A stretch of DNA of 64,000 nt from Thermoleophilia bacterium (GTDB lineage: Bacteria > Actinomycetota > Thermoleophilia > Solirubrobacterales > 70-9), in the NCBI GenBank assembly GCA_016650125.1, contig JAENWT010000005.1, positions 1 through 64,000 on the forward strand. Reading direction: 5' to 3'. The notes below the pieces were generated by a model. That model worked only from the letters and a program-made list of their open reading frames with translations. It had not been told where the DNA came from and searched no databases. Numbering within the stretch: position 1 is the first letter of the stretch; each line of letters opens with the position of its first letter. Position numbers and translations under genes: made by a program. This document shows, in pieces, positions 23,522-32,005 of this stretch.

Positions 23522-24993
23522 CGGCCGAAAGGTGGCTGTCGAAAGTCCTTAACCGGTCGGAGCGAGAAGGGAAGCGATGAGCCGCCCTTGAACACGGCGC
23601 GTACATCTGCCGAACTTCTCTTACTCAGCCCCCTCGCAACTTTGGTCTTGATCAGAGAGCTGAAGATGCCGTTACTGTCGGCGCTGACCACAGCTAGTTG
23701 TTTCCAGGCCCCCTTGGCCTTATACCTGAGGATGACCCTGCCTGAAGCACTGGTCGGTGTCCGTCCCCAGATCGAGACCCCGGACTTCTTTCCGAAAGCA
23801 ACAAAGGGAAACTGAAAGGCCCTGAGGTTTCGCTTCGGGCGGTCCTCCCCGAGGGTCTCGCCGCGAAAGTAGAGTCCAGACTCGAAGGACTCCCTGAATG
23901 GCGTTCCGGCAGGTCGCGGCCAGTCCCTCAGGCTGAGCCAAAAGAAGTTACTGACTCCGGCCTTCCAGGCACGGAACATCGCCTCAGAGGTCCACCTCGA
24001 AAGGATGCCCATTGGGAGTCCTCCGGGATCTGGGGGCTTTGAGTCCCAGCTGAATTCGGTCACCCAGAATGGGATCGCCTTCTGCTTGGTCCGGATCTTG
24101 CCTGCCGAGTGAGCAGCCCTGAGCAACTTGCCCATCTCAGGCAAATCACCGAGGGAAACATCGTCGGGACCGGCCGACTTATGGGTGGGTCCGCCGGTCG
24201 TAAACGGATTGTTCGCCCAGATGTCGAACGAGGCTTTGTTGCCGCAGCCTGGTATCGGTTTCGGGTTTGCTCGGCCCTTCATACACATCACCCGGCGAGC
24301 AAAGTCCAATGGGCCGAGGCCTCCGGGCCTCTCAATCGGAGCCAGCCCACCAGCAACGATCTGGTTGGACGGGTTAACTCCCTTGACTGCATCGGCGAAA
24401 CTATTCAGAAGATTGCGATAAAGAATCGGCGAGACCTTCTTGCCGTTCTTGTACTGGGGCTCGAAGAAGAGGAAAAGGTTTGGCTCGTTCCATGGTTCCC
24501 AGAAGCGAACCCGCGGTAGTCCGCCAAAGTCCCCGTTGTAGCGAATCGCAGCCGCTTTTGAAAACTCAGCGAAAGCATCCGGGTCGGGGTTGCAGATACC
24601 CGAAGGAGAGATTCCCGAAGTCGGGATATTGCAACGCTCAGCCCATCGAGGTGCGGAGAAAATCTGCACGAGGGGGGTGAGTCCCGAATTGACAGCTCCC
24701 TGGATCTGAGCATCGAAAGAAGCCCAGTCGTAGTTCTGGTCAGAAGGATTCGAGGGATCCCATGAAGACGGCTCGGTGGAAGGAGCTACCTGATCCCAGA
24801 ATATGATCACCCTGGTAGACGTTGCACCCGCATCCCGGATGCGGTCGAAGGCTTCTTGACCCTGGGGCACGACGTCGGGTGTCGTAATCCCGGTCTTCAA
24901 TGGCCTGCTCGCAGAAGCCGAGGCACCGACAAACCAAAAGGTGGCGGCAAGGGCGACTGCGACGACTAGGAAGGAAAACTTAACTGACATCGT
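23518..24993 (-). CDS. Secreted glycoside hydrolase, clan GH-A-like (paralogue 3)
   Basis: 491 residues from ATG 24993; an upstream start at 25038 is in frame but would overlap the preceding gene more. A signal peptide (SFLVVAVALAATFWFVGASASA) is followed by the barrel with WEPWNEPN (acid/base) and WVTEFSWDS (nucleophile), and by the beta domain ending in PFSLRPVKDFRQPPFG. WEPW replaces the WEPL of the other two paralogues. It overlaps the small anchored protein by 14 bases, so translation is coupled, as with copy 1. A surface-glycan-processing role is inferred from the neighbourhood. Confidence 0.8.
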   Translation of the reverse strand, partial: TMSVKFSFLVVAVALAATFWFVGASASASRPLKTGITTPDVVPQGQEAFDRIRDAGATSTRVIIFWDQVAPSTEPSSWDPSNPSDQNYDWASFDAQIQGAVNSGLTPLVQIFSAPRWAERCNIPTSGISPSGICNPDPDAFAEFSKAAAIRYNGDFGGLPRVRFWEPWNEPNLFLFFEPQYKNGKKVSPILYRNLLNSFADAVKGVNPSNQIVAGGLAPIERPGGLGPLDFARRVMCMKGRANPKPIPGCGNKASFDIWANNPFTTGGPTHKSAGPDDVSLGDLPEMGKLLRAAHSAGKIRTKQKAIPFWVTEFSWDSKPPDPGGLPMGILSRWTSEAMFRAWKAGVSNFFWLSLRDWPRPAGTPFRESFESGLYFRGETLGEDRPKRNLRAFQFPFVAFGKKSGVSIWGRTPTSASGRVILRYKAKGAWKQLAVVSADSNGIFSSLIKTKVARGLSKRSSADVRAVFKGGSSLPFSLRPVKDFRQPPFGR

Positions 24994-25537
24994 GCCCCCC
25001 GGTTCGCGCGCGCTGCCTGCGAACGAGGTAGGCACCACAAACCAGAACGACGCTAGCGATCAAAACCAGCGGGAAGAGGGCACCCATGCCAGCGTCATCG
25101 TCATTTTTGAGGCCGTCGACCACAGAAGCCACAGCTGATTTCGAGTCGTTCGACTCGGTATTCGAGGGGCTACGCTGGCTTCCACCACTGGTGGCACCGC
25201 TCCGAGCTGCTGCCGGTCCCGATGATCCACTGGTTTCGGGAGTCCCGCCATCAGTGCTCTGGGGTAACGAGCTGCTGCCGGGGCCACTCGTGGAAGATCC
25301 GGCAGGCGATGCGGTGCCATCGCTCCCTCCGCCAGGCTCGGTGAGGTCTCCCGATTTCTTGTCTCCGCCAGGCGAAGGAACTTGCTCGGTGTACTGGTCG
25401 ACCACAGATGGAGCGGCCAGGACGGTGGAACCGCCAAAAGAAGAGATTCCAACTGCCAGAATCACCACAAGCGTGACGCGGCGAAACGTGCGAAGAATGG
25501 AAAATTCTCGAGTACTACCAGCTTTGGGAAATGTCAT
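24980..25537 (-). CDS. Small secreted, membrane-anchored protein (tag-like, copy 2)
   Basis: 185 residues. A signal peptide (RVTLVVILAVGISSFGG) ends before APSVVDQYTEQVP, the same 13 residues as in copy 1 (5374-5841). Then follow about 90 residues of Ser/Gly/Pro/Thr linker and an acidic DDDAGMG motif (DDGMG in copy 1). A C-terminal helix (LFPLVLIASVVLVCGAYLV) and RRQRAR close the protein. Only the ends are conserved; the linker has diverged in sequence and length. AGGGCAGG lies 8 bases before the ATG. The gene runs directly into the hydrolase. The function is not known; a surface anchor, scaffold or processing substrate is possible. Confidence 0.78.
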   Translation of the reverse strand: MTFPKAGSTREFSILRTFRRVTLVVILAVGISSFGGSTVLAAPSVVDQYTEQVPSPGGDKKSGDLTEPGGGSDGTASPAGSSTSGPGSSSLPQSTDGGTPETSGSSGPAAARSGATSGGSQRSPSNTESNDSKSAVASVVDGLKNDDDAGMGALFPLVLIASVVLVCGAYLVRRQRARTGGHDVS

Positions 25538-25749
25538 AAGTAATCCTGCCCTTCAATCTCTGGATTAAGTCCGTGACGGGAGAATTCAGTGTCGGCAGAG
25601 GTCGTCGACGGAACGCACGGGCTAATTGGACCACAACCTACGCATCTACCCCTTCAAACGGGTGGCCACACCTGATTGAACCCGGAATGGAAGAAAAAGT
25701 ACCGCCCCAAGAATGGCACAGTTGGTTCCAGGACGCTTCTAACGCCAGA

Positions 25750-26084
25750 TCAAGGGCAGGAACCCGCTTTTTTGGCCAGACAGATTGTATTTTCCAATTG
25801 GACACCGTCGAGCGTTGCGTCTCCTAAACGGGCACTTTCAAGGTTGGCGTTCTCGAAATTGGCTCCCTCGAGATTCGCGTTCCTCAGATCGGAGTCTTGC
25901 ATGTTCATGCCCCGCAGGGTGGCGAAAGTTAGGTTGGCCTTCCGTAGATCGGCACCCTTGAGGTTCGCTTTGGCGAGGTTCGTGTTGCCAGGAAGGCGCT
26001 TCCCAGGTTTCCGTCGACGAAGGTCGGCAAAACCAAGGTTAGTCGCTTCAAGCGTGGCTCCGGTGGCAGTCGCCTCTGCGAGGT
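25750..26084 (-). pseudogene. 3' fragment of a pentapeptide-repeat protein gene
   Basis: The minus strand encodes about 105 residues of pentapeptide repeats (ANLKGADLRKANLTFATLRG, SDLRNANLEGANFENANLES) ending in QLENTICLAKKAGSCP. The composition matches the lipoprotein gene at 35987-36742, whose tail is GAQWKGATCPNGKK. Its own 5' end is missing: upstream the sequence changes at about 26080 to a sugar transferase fragment in another frame. Confidence 0.7.
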
Positions 26085-26841
26085 GACGATCAGGAAACCC
26101 GCCGAAAGGGTGATGTCGATGCCACGTTTGATCACCGCGCCAGCAGGTCTCGGGAATGAGGGCCGCGAACTCATCAGGCTCATTCCCTCGAGATGCTGGA
26201 GGATGGCACTGAGTAGAGGGTCTCGGGCCTCCCGAGACATAGTCAACCGCGGTCCCGGAGTTGATCATCGTGCGGACGAGCTCCGCCCGAGAGTTCAGCC
26301 GCTCATCGGGCCGGCGAGCATGACCCGGTTGGTGCCCGTTTCGCCGACGAGTTTCGTCAAGGCGGCCCCGCCGTCACGTTCCGTTCGCGCCGAGCGATAC
26401 CCTGGCGTGATCCGCCAGATCCTCTTTCCTCGAAGGAGATCTGACTTCCCATCCGAGGTCGCCTTCAAGGCGCACCACTGCCAGACCAACGCGAAGTCCC
26501 CACTCCGGAGGGCAGTCGATCCGCTGAGTCATCACCTCGACCATCGGGGCTTCACCGATGAGTGCAATCGACCGGTGAAACCACGGCCGGGAGGGAGCGA
26601 TCGGCTGGAACAAGGCTGTCACCACCGAGGCGATGATGATCCCGGCGAAGTCCGCTGCGAGATGCAGACGATGGTAGGCGTGACCGAACCGGTCCGATCC
26701 GGCCATTTCCTTCGATTTCACTGCTTGCTTTCCGGCGACCGCCGGATCGAAGACCCCTGCGTCCACCCCGATCACCGGTTGCCTGACCTTTCGATCGGCA
26801 ACCGTGGTGGAATCGGGAGCAAATGATTTCTGAAAATACAT
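26079..26841 (-). pseudogene. Degenerate polyprenyl-phosphate sugar transferase
   Basis: From 26841 the minus strand reads FGHAYHRLHLAADFAGIIIA, matching AGYVYHRLLAVSDLVAILVA of the intact gene. A section of roughly 110 residues is then missing and the match resumes at IALIGEAPMVEVMTQRI and PPEWGLRV. After about 26390 the homology continues in other frames (AVDYVSGGPRPST, then LEGMSLMSSRPS and KRGIDITLSAGFLIV) and ends at the pentapeptide junction. The catalytic domain is absent. It is the dead counterpart of 19627-21237, in the same divergent orientation relative to its GT4 neighbour. Confidence 0.85.
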
Positions 26842-26891
26842 AACCCGGTCTAACGTTTCATGAAACCACGGCGAGATTGAGTGGCCGACTG

Positions 26892-28094
26892 ATGCGCGTC
26901 CAGCTCTGGAGTTGCAACTACGCCCCCGAACCGATGGGGATTGCGCCGCTGAGCGCGGCCTGGGCCAGAGAGATGGTCGACCGTGGCCACGAGGTGGATG
27001 TCGTGGCCGCCCATCCCCATTGCCCCCAGCCTGACTGGGGGACGAAACTCCTCCCGTATCGGGATGTCCATAAAGGAGTACCGGTCACCCGACTGACTTT
27101 GATCATCGGCCGGAAGCGCAAGTCGCAACGGCTCGTCCAGGAGCTGAGCTACATGGCCGCACAGACCGCCCCCCTGCCGTTCCTGGGCACACCGGACCTT
27201 CTGGTCTCGGTCACGCCGAGCTTCCCCGCGCTGCTGCCGGGCCTGATGAACTCCCGGTTCAGGAGGATTCCCTGGATCCTGTGGGTCCAGGACATCCTTC
27301 CGGACGGAGCTGCTACGACCGGCTACGTCGAGCGGGGTGGAATCACCTATCGGTAGTCCCGCCGGCTCGAGTCGGCGGCGTATGAAGCCGCGAGCAGCAT
27401 CGTCGTACTCTCCGAGAGTTTTCGGACCAATCTGATTGAAAAGGGCGTACCGTCGGCGAAGATCTCTCTCGCTTACAACCCGGCAACCATGAGCACGGAT
27501 GCCCACCCGGTGGATCGCGGCAAGATTCCCGGCCCTCCCCGCGTGCTGTGTATGGGCAACATCGGCAGGTCTCAGGGTCTTGCCCGCATCGTCGAGACGT
27601 TCGAAACCAACGAGCGCCTGCGCAAACTGGGGGCGGAACTCATTCTCACCGGAGCCGGTGTGGCACAAGACGAGGTCTGGGGCGCGATCAGGACCGAACG
27701 AACGAAGATGCTCGGGGTGATCGAACTGGACGAATTGAAAGCCGAGATGGCCCGGGCTCACCTCGGAGCCGTCACCCAGTCTTACTCGGGAGGTGAGTTC
27801 AACGTGCCGTCCAAGCTCATGAACTACATGGCCGTTGGCCTCCCGGTAGTTGCGTCGGTCAAGCCCGAAAGTGAAACGGCGAGAATCGTGAACCGATCCG
27901 GGGGCGGCTGGGTTTCAGACAGTGCTTCCCCCGAAAGTTTTGCCGATTCAATCCTGGAAGCATTCACGAAGCGTGAAGAACTGACACGACGCGGTCAAGC
28001 TGGGGTGAAATTTGCCGAAAGCAATCTCACGATCGATGTGCTCGCAGACAAATTCGAGCAGACATTCAAAATCGCGACCTCCAGCGAGAAGTAG
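26892..28094 (+). pseudogene. GT4 glycosyltransferase copy with an in-frame amber stop
   Basis: The frame runs as a full-length homologue (QLWSCNYAPEPMGIAPLSA to the end, about 400 codons) of 21461-22654, except for TAG at 27354-27356, where the intact copy has TTG (leucine, in YLLSRRLES). Nothing else is disturbed: the same frame resumes at SRRLESAAYEAASS and continues to the stop at 28092. The mutation is probably recent. A downstream ATG at 27489 could restart a C-terminal domain only. Confidence 0.9.
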
Positions 28095-28112
28095 ACCAGC
28101 TCGAGGCTCGAA

Positions 28113-28913
28113 CTACTTCGGAACGAAAGTCATCCAGCTGTCACCCTTGCTGTGACCGTCGTACACCGTGTATTCGACTTCCTTTTCGGTCCAGCCGGCC
28201 ACTTCAGGGTGGGTCTCCGGAGCAGAAGGTGCGGCGAATATCCTGGTTACGTAGTGGGTAGCTTCGAATCGTCTGGTCAGGACTTCGATGACGTTCGGCC
28301 GAAACTGCTCGTGGGTTTCGACCACCATGGTCGCTTCCTTCAGGTGGGGCACCAGCGCCGGATCGATCAGGTCTTCCTCGAGGCCCTCCACATCAGAGAG
28401 AAGTAGGAGCTTTCCCTCGGGAAGCGAGTTGAGTTCATCCACGTCGGCAAGTCCGCGGGCCTCGAACCGCACACCATTTGCGGAGGCGAGGGTCCTGGCG
28501 AGGTCTCGTTCGAAACGGTTCGTCTCGTAGCCAATTATTCGTAGCGACGCAAGCCGGGCTACACCCACGCAGAAGAATCCGTCACCCGATCCGAGATCAA
28601 CGAACACCTCGGATGAGCTGGCCTTCTCCTTCAAAAAACCAATGACTTCCGGTTCATACACCCCCATCAGCTTGGCCGCAAGATAATTGGTGTGGCCGAG
28701 AGCTTTGGGCGGGTAGACGAGGCTCTGGAATGCGCCTCGTTTGACCTCGAACCCGTGGGACTTCACATATTTGGTAGTCGGCTTGCCGAATGGGCTGCTC
28801 AACCGCCACAGCCACCTCGGCCTCAAGGATCGGTACCAATACATGAGTTCGGAGTAACCGCCGATCCGTTGAATAAATCGCTCTCGGAGCGTCGGCGGCT
28901 TGGGTTCAAACAT
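28113..28913 (-). CDS. SAM-dependent methyltransferase, FkbM-like
   Basis: 266 residues from ATG 28913, which overlaps the upstream stop by 8 bases; the longer frame to 28985 is unlikely. A basic N-terminal part is followed by VFVDLGSGDGFFCVGVARL (SAM motif I), IIGYETNRFERDLART (acidic ribose-binding loop) and LLLLSDVEGLEEDLIDPAL, which resembles the FkbM D-x-E-G motif. It most likely methylates a sugar or an amino-sugar of the surface glycan. It is the last gene of a three-gene minus-strand operon (28113-30741). Confidence 0.75.
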   Translation of the reverse strand: MFEPKPPTLRERFIQRIGGYSELMYWYRSLRPRWLWRLSSPFGKPTTKYVKSHGFEVKRGAFQSLVYPPKALGHTNYLAAKLMGVYEPEVIGFLKEKASSSEVFVDLGSGDGFFCVGVARLASLRIIGYETNRFERDLARTLASANGVRFEARGLADVDELNSLPEGKLLLLSDVEGLEEDLIDPALVPHLKEATMVVETHEQFRPNVIEVLTRRFEATHYVTRIFAAPSAPETHPEVAGWTEKEVEYTVYDGHSKGDSWMTFVPK

Positions 28914-29931
28914 CGTCGGACTCCCCCCGGACGGTTTTCTTCGGGAATAACTCAACTGCCATACGACGGAGAATCTTGAGGGCAACCACTACCTTCGAAT
29001 GCTTCCGGTAGCTACCGGCAAAAGCCCTTTGGTCGAGTTGCGGGTTTTCCGCAATCCGCCTCGGGTGGACAATTTCATGAATCGGACGGACCTCCGCATC
29101 TCCCAAACCTCTGTAGTCGGACCAGCGCCTCGTATGGGTTGAGCCCGTTCCAAAACCGATGTTTTTCACGAGGTTTCGTGTCGGGTAGATCGACAGGCCC
29201 CCGTGCTTCCAGATCGCGTAGTTCCAAGGATAGTCCCAGGTATCGATCCGGCCTGCGAAATAGTCGCTCAACGTCTTGCGCCAGTACGACCTCTCCTCCT
29301 CCGAATCGAACTGCCGGCTGATGGCAGCGAATTCATCTTCGAACGATCCGGTGGTCAGGGAGTACCTCGCCCAGGCATCCCGCCAGGTCGCCCAGCCCCA
29401 AACAGGTGAATACCTCGAAAAAAAGTAGCTCTCGTCCACTTCGAGATTCTTGATGAGGCAACTTCCCCCAACATGCATGACTTTTTCGTTTCCGCGGTAC
29501 TTCTCCAGCAGTTGCTCACAAAAATAGAAGAAGCTCGGGTCGGGAACACAGTCATCTTCCAGGATGATTCCGGACTCTTCGTGCTCGAAGAACCAGGTGA
29601 TTGCTGTACTCACGCCAGCTTTGCAACCCTGATTTCGGTCCTGAAACAGAGTCATTACTTCACATTCCCAGTCCACCTGTGACGTGATGTAGTCACGAAC
29701 TACATCAACGTTGCGTTCATCTTCAGGGTGGTCATCCCGGGGTCCGTCAGCACCGATGTAAAGCCGGGGGGGTTTTGCCGCGCGGATAGATTCGAACACT
29801 TCCCGCGTGGTTTCGGGTCGGTTGAAGACCACGAACAGGACGGGAGCAGTCAGCCTCTCCGAAAAATCTACTTGGATCGCCCGGGATGAGACCTCCCGAG
29901 AGACCTCGCGTCCGGCAGAAGAGGCGTCCAC
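28906..29931 (-). CDS. GT-A-fold glycosyltransferase (HlpA-like)
   Basis: 341 residues from a GTG directly after the upstream TAG. The N-terminal strand PVLFVVFNRPETTREVFESIR and the segment RLYIGADGPR are typical of the nucleotide-diphospho-sugar transferase group often labelled hemolytic protein HlpA-like. GIILEDDCVPDPSFFYFCEQ holds the DxD-type metal site and YFFSRYSPVWGWATWRDAW the acceptor-side WGWATW motif. It is cytosolic or peripheral. Operon partners are two methyltransferases, so a methylated sugar unit is likely. The donor sugar is unknown. Confidence 0.8.
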   Translation of the reverse strand: MDASSAGREVSREVSSRAIQVDFSERLTAPVLFVVFNRPETTREVFESIRAAKPPRLYIGADGPRDDHPEDERNVDVVRDYITSQVDWECEVMTLFQDRNQGCKAGVSTAITWFFEHEESGIILEDDCVPDPSFFYFCEQLLEKYRGNEKVMHVGGSCLIKNLEVDESYFFSRYSPVWGWATWRDAWARYSLTTGSFEDEFAAISRQFDSEEERSYWRKTLSDYFAGRIDTWDYPWNYAIWKHGGLSIYPTRNLVKNIGFGTGSTHTRRWSDYRGLGDAEVRPIHEIVHPRRIAENPQLDQRAFAGSYRKHSKVVVALKILRRMAVELFPKKTVRGESDDV

Positions 29932-30741
29932 CTAGGAAAGTAGCCAGTGGTTGGCACCAATGAGATCGAAGCGATAGTCGGGCAGCAAAGAGCGTCCGCG
30001 TTCCAGTGTCTCCGCGTCCGACATCTCGACGATCACCTTGGTCCCGCCACGGGCGAGTTGCTTGACACCCCCGGCGAGGACTTCTATCTCGACACCTTCC
30101 GCATCGACCTTGATCAAATCCGGCGGTTCGATCTCACCGACAAGATCGTCAATCCGTCGGCAATCCACGGAGATTCCATCATTGTCGCCGCGATCAGAGT
30201 CCAGGGTCCACATGAGGGTCGATCCTCGACTGTCCGTTCCCTTGGCATCGGACTCATCCAACCTGGGCGGATGCAGCATCCGAGTCTCGTTCGTATCACC
30301 CAAGGCATAGTCCTTGACGATCACATTCGTAAATCCATTCAACCGGATCGACTCTGTCAGTCTTGCCCTGCTTTCCGGCATCGGCTCAAAAGCCACCACG
30401 GTCCCGGACTCGCCGACCTGCCGCGCGGCAATGATCGAAATAAACCCGATATGAGCCCCGATGTCCCAAAAGCACATGCCTTCATTGAGCAGGTCGACAA
30501 TCGCGTCCTGAACGTGCCGCTCGTGAGTGCCGGACCAATAGTACTTCTCCGTCTCGGGCATTATTGGCAGAGAAAGGCCCTTGCCGGGTCCGGATCGGAT
30601 GATTACGACGGTTTGACCCTCTGGAACAATGCGATTGAGGATCGGGCGGCTGGCACGGGCTAGAAACGAGTCACTTCGAAAGCCCGCCGCCGCCCAACTA
30701 GGCATATGGTCGATCACCCGCGTTATCCTGTCCCTCAGCAT
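29932..30741 (-). CDS. FkbM-family methyltransferase
   Basis: 269 residues from ATG 30741. The open frame continues to 30831, but TATAAT lies 6 bases upstream of this ATG, which points to a leaderless start here. Motifs are MCFWDIGAHIGFISIIAARQVG (motif I), VVAFEPMPESRARL, VDCRRIDDLV and IKVDAEGVEIEVLAGG, the FkbM signature. It probably O-methylates a glycan sugar. It heads the three-gene operon that continues with the GT-A enzyme and a second methyltransferase. Confidence 0.88.
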   Translation of the reverse strand: MLRDRITRVIDHMPSWAAAGFRSDSFLARASRPILNRIVPEGQTVVIIRSGPGKGLSLPIMPETEKYYWSGTHERHVQDAIVDLLNEGMCFWDIGAHIGFISIIAARQVGESGTVVAFEPMPESRARLTESIRLNGFTNVIVKDYALGDTNETRMLHPPRLDESDAKGTDSRGSTLMWTLDSDRGDNDGISVDCRRIDDLVGEIEPPDLIKVDAEGVEIEVLAGGVKQLARGGTKVIVEMSDAETLERGRSLLPDYRFDLIGANHWLLS

Positions 30742-30747
30742 CCGTCG

Positions 30748-30755
30748 ATTATACT
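30748..30755. promoter_or_regulatory. Bidirectional promoter with overlapping -10 elements
   Basis: The 8 bases contain TATAAT on the minus strand (30753-30748) and TATACT on the plus strand (30750-30755). The minus ATG is 6 bases downstream of its -10 and the plus ATG (30765) is 9 bases downstream, so both transcripts would be leaderless or nearly so. No good -35 box is visible on either side. Confidence 0.6.
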
Positions 30756-30764
30756 GACGCCCGA

Positions 30765-31997
30765 ATGCGCGGGGTCGGCGAAACAAGGTCATCGGGTCCT
30801 CCGCGGTCAAGCAAAGAAGCTGCATGCGCACGAGTTCTCTGGGTGACTCCCACCCTCAGTTCGGCGTTCGGTGGCCCAACATCCACAACCGTGAACGGCT
30901 TGTTGGCGGAACGCAACGCAGGCATTCGGAGCAGCATCATCTCGACCATCTCGGACGGCGACGAGGCCAACGTGACTCCGGCGGTATCCCGGCTTTCTTC
31001 GGCCGGGATCGACGTGAAAATGTTCCCACGGATCAGATTTCTAGCCAAAGCTGAAGCCTGGGGCTTCAGCACCCGAATGATTTTTTGGATGATTCGAAAC
31101 CTGAAGAATTTCGACATCGTTCACTTGCAATACGTATGGTGCATGTCTTCGATTTGCGGGACGCTTGTGGCCCGAATCTACGGGCTTTCCGTGGTGATCA
31201 CCCCTCACGAATCTCTTACTAATTACGATATCGACGTCGCATCCAACAGCGTCCCGAAGCGGCGGCTGAAGATGGCGCTGAAGTGGTTTTATCTCCGAAC
31301 CGCCGATCGCCTCGTCTTCATGTCTGATCTCGAACACAGGGATACTGAGTCAGCCTCAACCCCGTTTGAACTGATTTCGCATGCAGTTCAGGAGTCCGTC
31401 ATCCCGTCCGCGCTTCCCTCAGAACACCAAGTCGATGGTCCTTTCCGGATCGCCTTCCTGGGGCGCAACATCCCCAAGAAGGGGATCGATCTGATCATCA
31501 AAGCCCTCGGGCGCAACCAGGACCGGCCCTGGAAACTCTTCGTCGCGGGCCCCCCCGGCACTCTGGAATTCGCCGCGGAGATTCAGGAACTTGCCGAGAG
31601 TCTCGGTGTTTCCGATGCCGTCAGCTGGGTCGGTTTCCTGAGCAACCGACAGGAACTTTTCGATAACTGTGATGTGTTGGCAATGCCCTCAGCCTACGAA
31701 GGATTCGGCATGGTGGCCGCAGAGGCCATGTGCCGGGGGGTCCCGGTCATCGTTCCGCGTCTAAGCGGTGTCGCGGAAATAGTCTCTGAGTATGAAGCTG
31801 GCATCGTCATGAGCGAGTCGTCTGTCGAATGTCTAGAAGCGGCCCTCCTGACCATGGACGACAATCCCCGAATGCGCCGCGAGTTCGGGGAGAATGGCTT
31901 GCTGGCGGCTAATTCGCGGCTCACCTACGAGGCCTATGCTTCCTCTACATCCGCGCTTTATGCAACCTTGATTTCCGGGTCATCTTCCCGCATGTAA
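30765..31997 (+). CDS. GT4-family glycosyltransferase
   Basis: 410 residues. The N-terminal GT-B domain begins RVLWVTPTLSSAFGGPTSTTVNGLL, followed by DIVHLQYVWCMSSICGTLVA. The C-terminal domain has FRIAFLGRNIPKKGIDLIIKAL, WVGFLSNRQELFDNCDVLAM and the donor-binding PSAYEGFGMVAAEAMCRGVPVI with the EX7E motif. It has no Shine-Dalgarno; a -10 element 9 bases upstream suggests leaderless translation from the ATG at 30765. It is divergent from the FkbM operon and shares its promoter region. Confidence 0.9.
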   Translation: MRGVGETRSSGPPRSSKEAACARVLWVTPTLSSAFGGPTSTTVNGLLAERNAGIRSSIISTISDGDEANVTPAVSRLSSAGIDVKMFPRIRFLAKAEAWGFSTRMIFWMIRNLKNFDIVHLQYVWCMSSICGTLVARIYGLSVVITPHESLTNYDIDVASNSVPKRRLKMALKWFYLRTADRLVFMSDLEHRDTESASTPFELISHAVQESVIPSALPSEHQVDGPFRIAFLGRNIPKKGIDLIIKALGRNQDRPWKLFVAGPPGTLEFAAEIQELAESLGVSDAVSWVGFLSNRQELFDNCDVLAMPSAYEGFGMVAAEAMCRGVPVIVPRLSGVAEIVSEYEAGIVMSESSVECLEAALLTMDDNPRMRREFGENGLLAANSRLTYEAYASSTSALYATLISGSSSRM

Positions 31998-32005
31998 GGA
32001 AATTG

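Noticed and set aside
25573-25827. 84-codon plus frame downstream of the anchored-protein gene
   Set aside because: Runs antisense into the pentapeptide fragment and has no coherent protein character.
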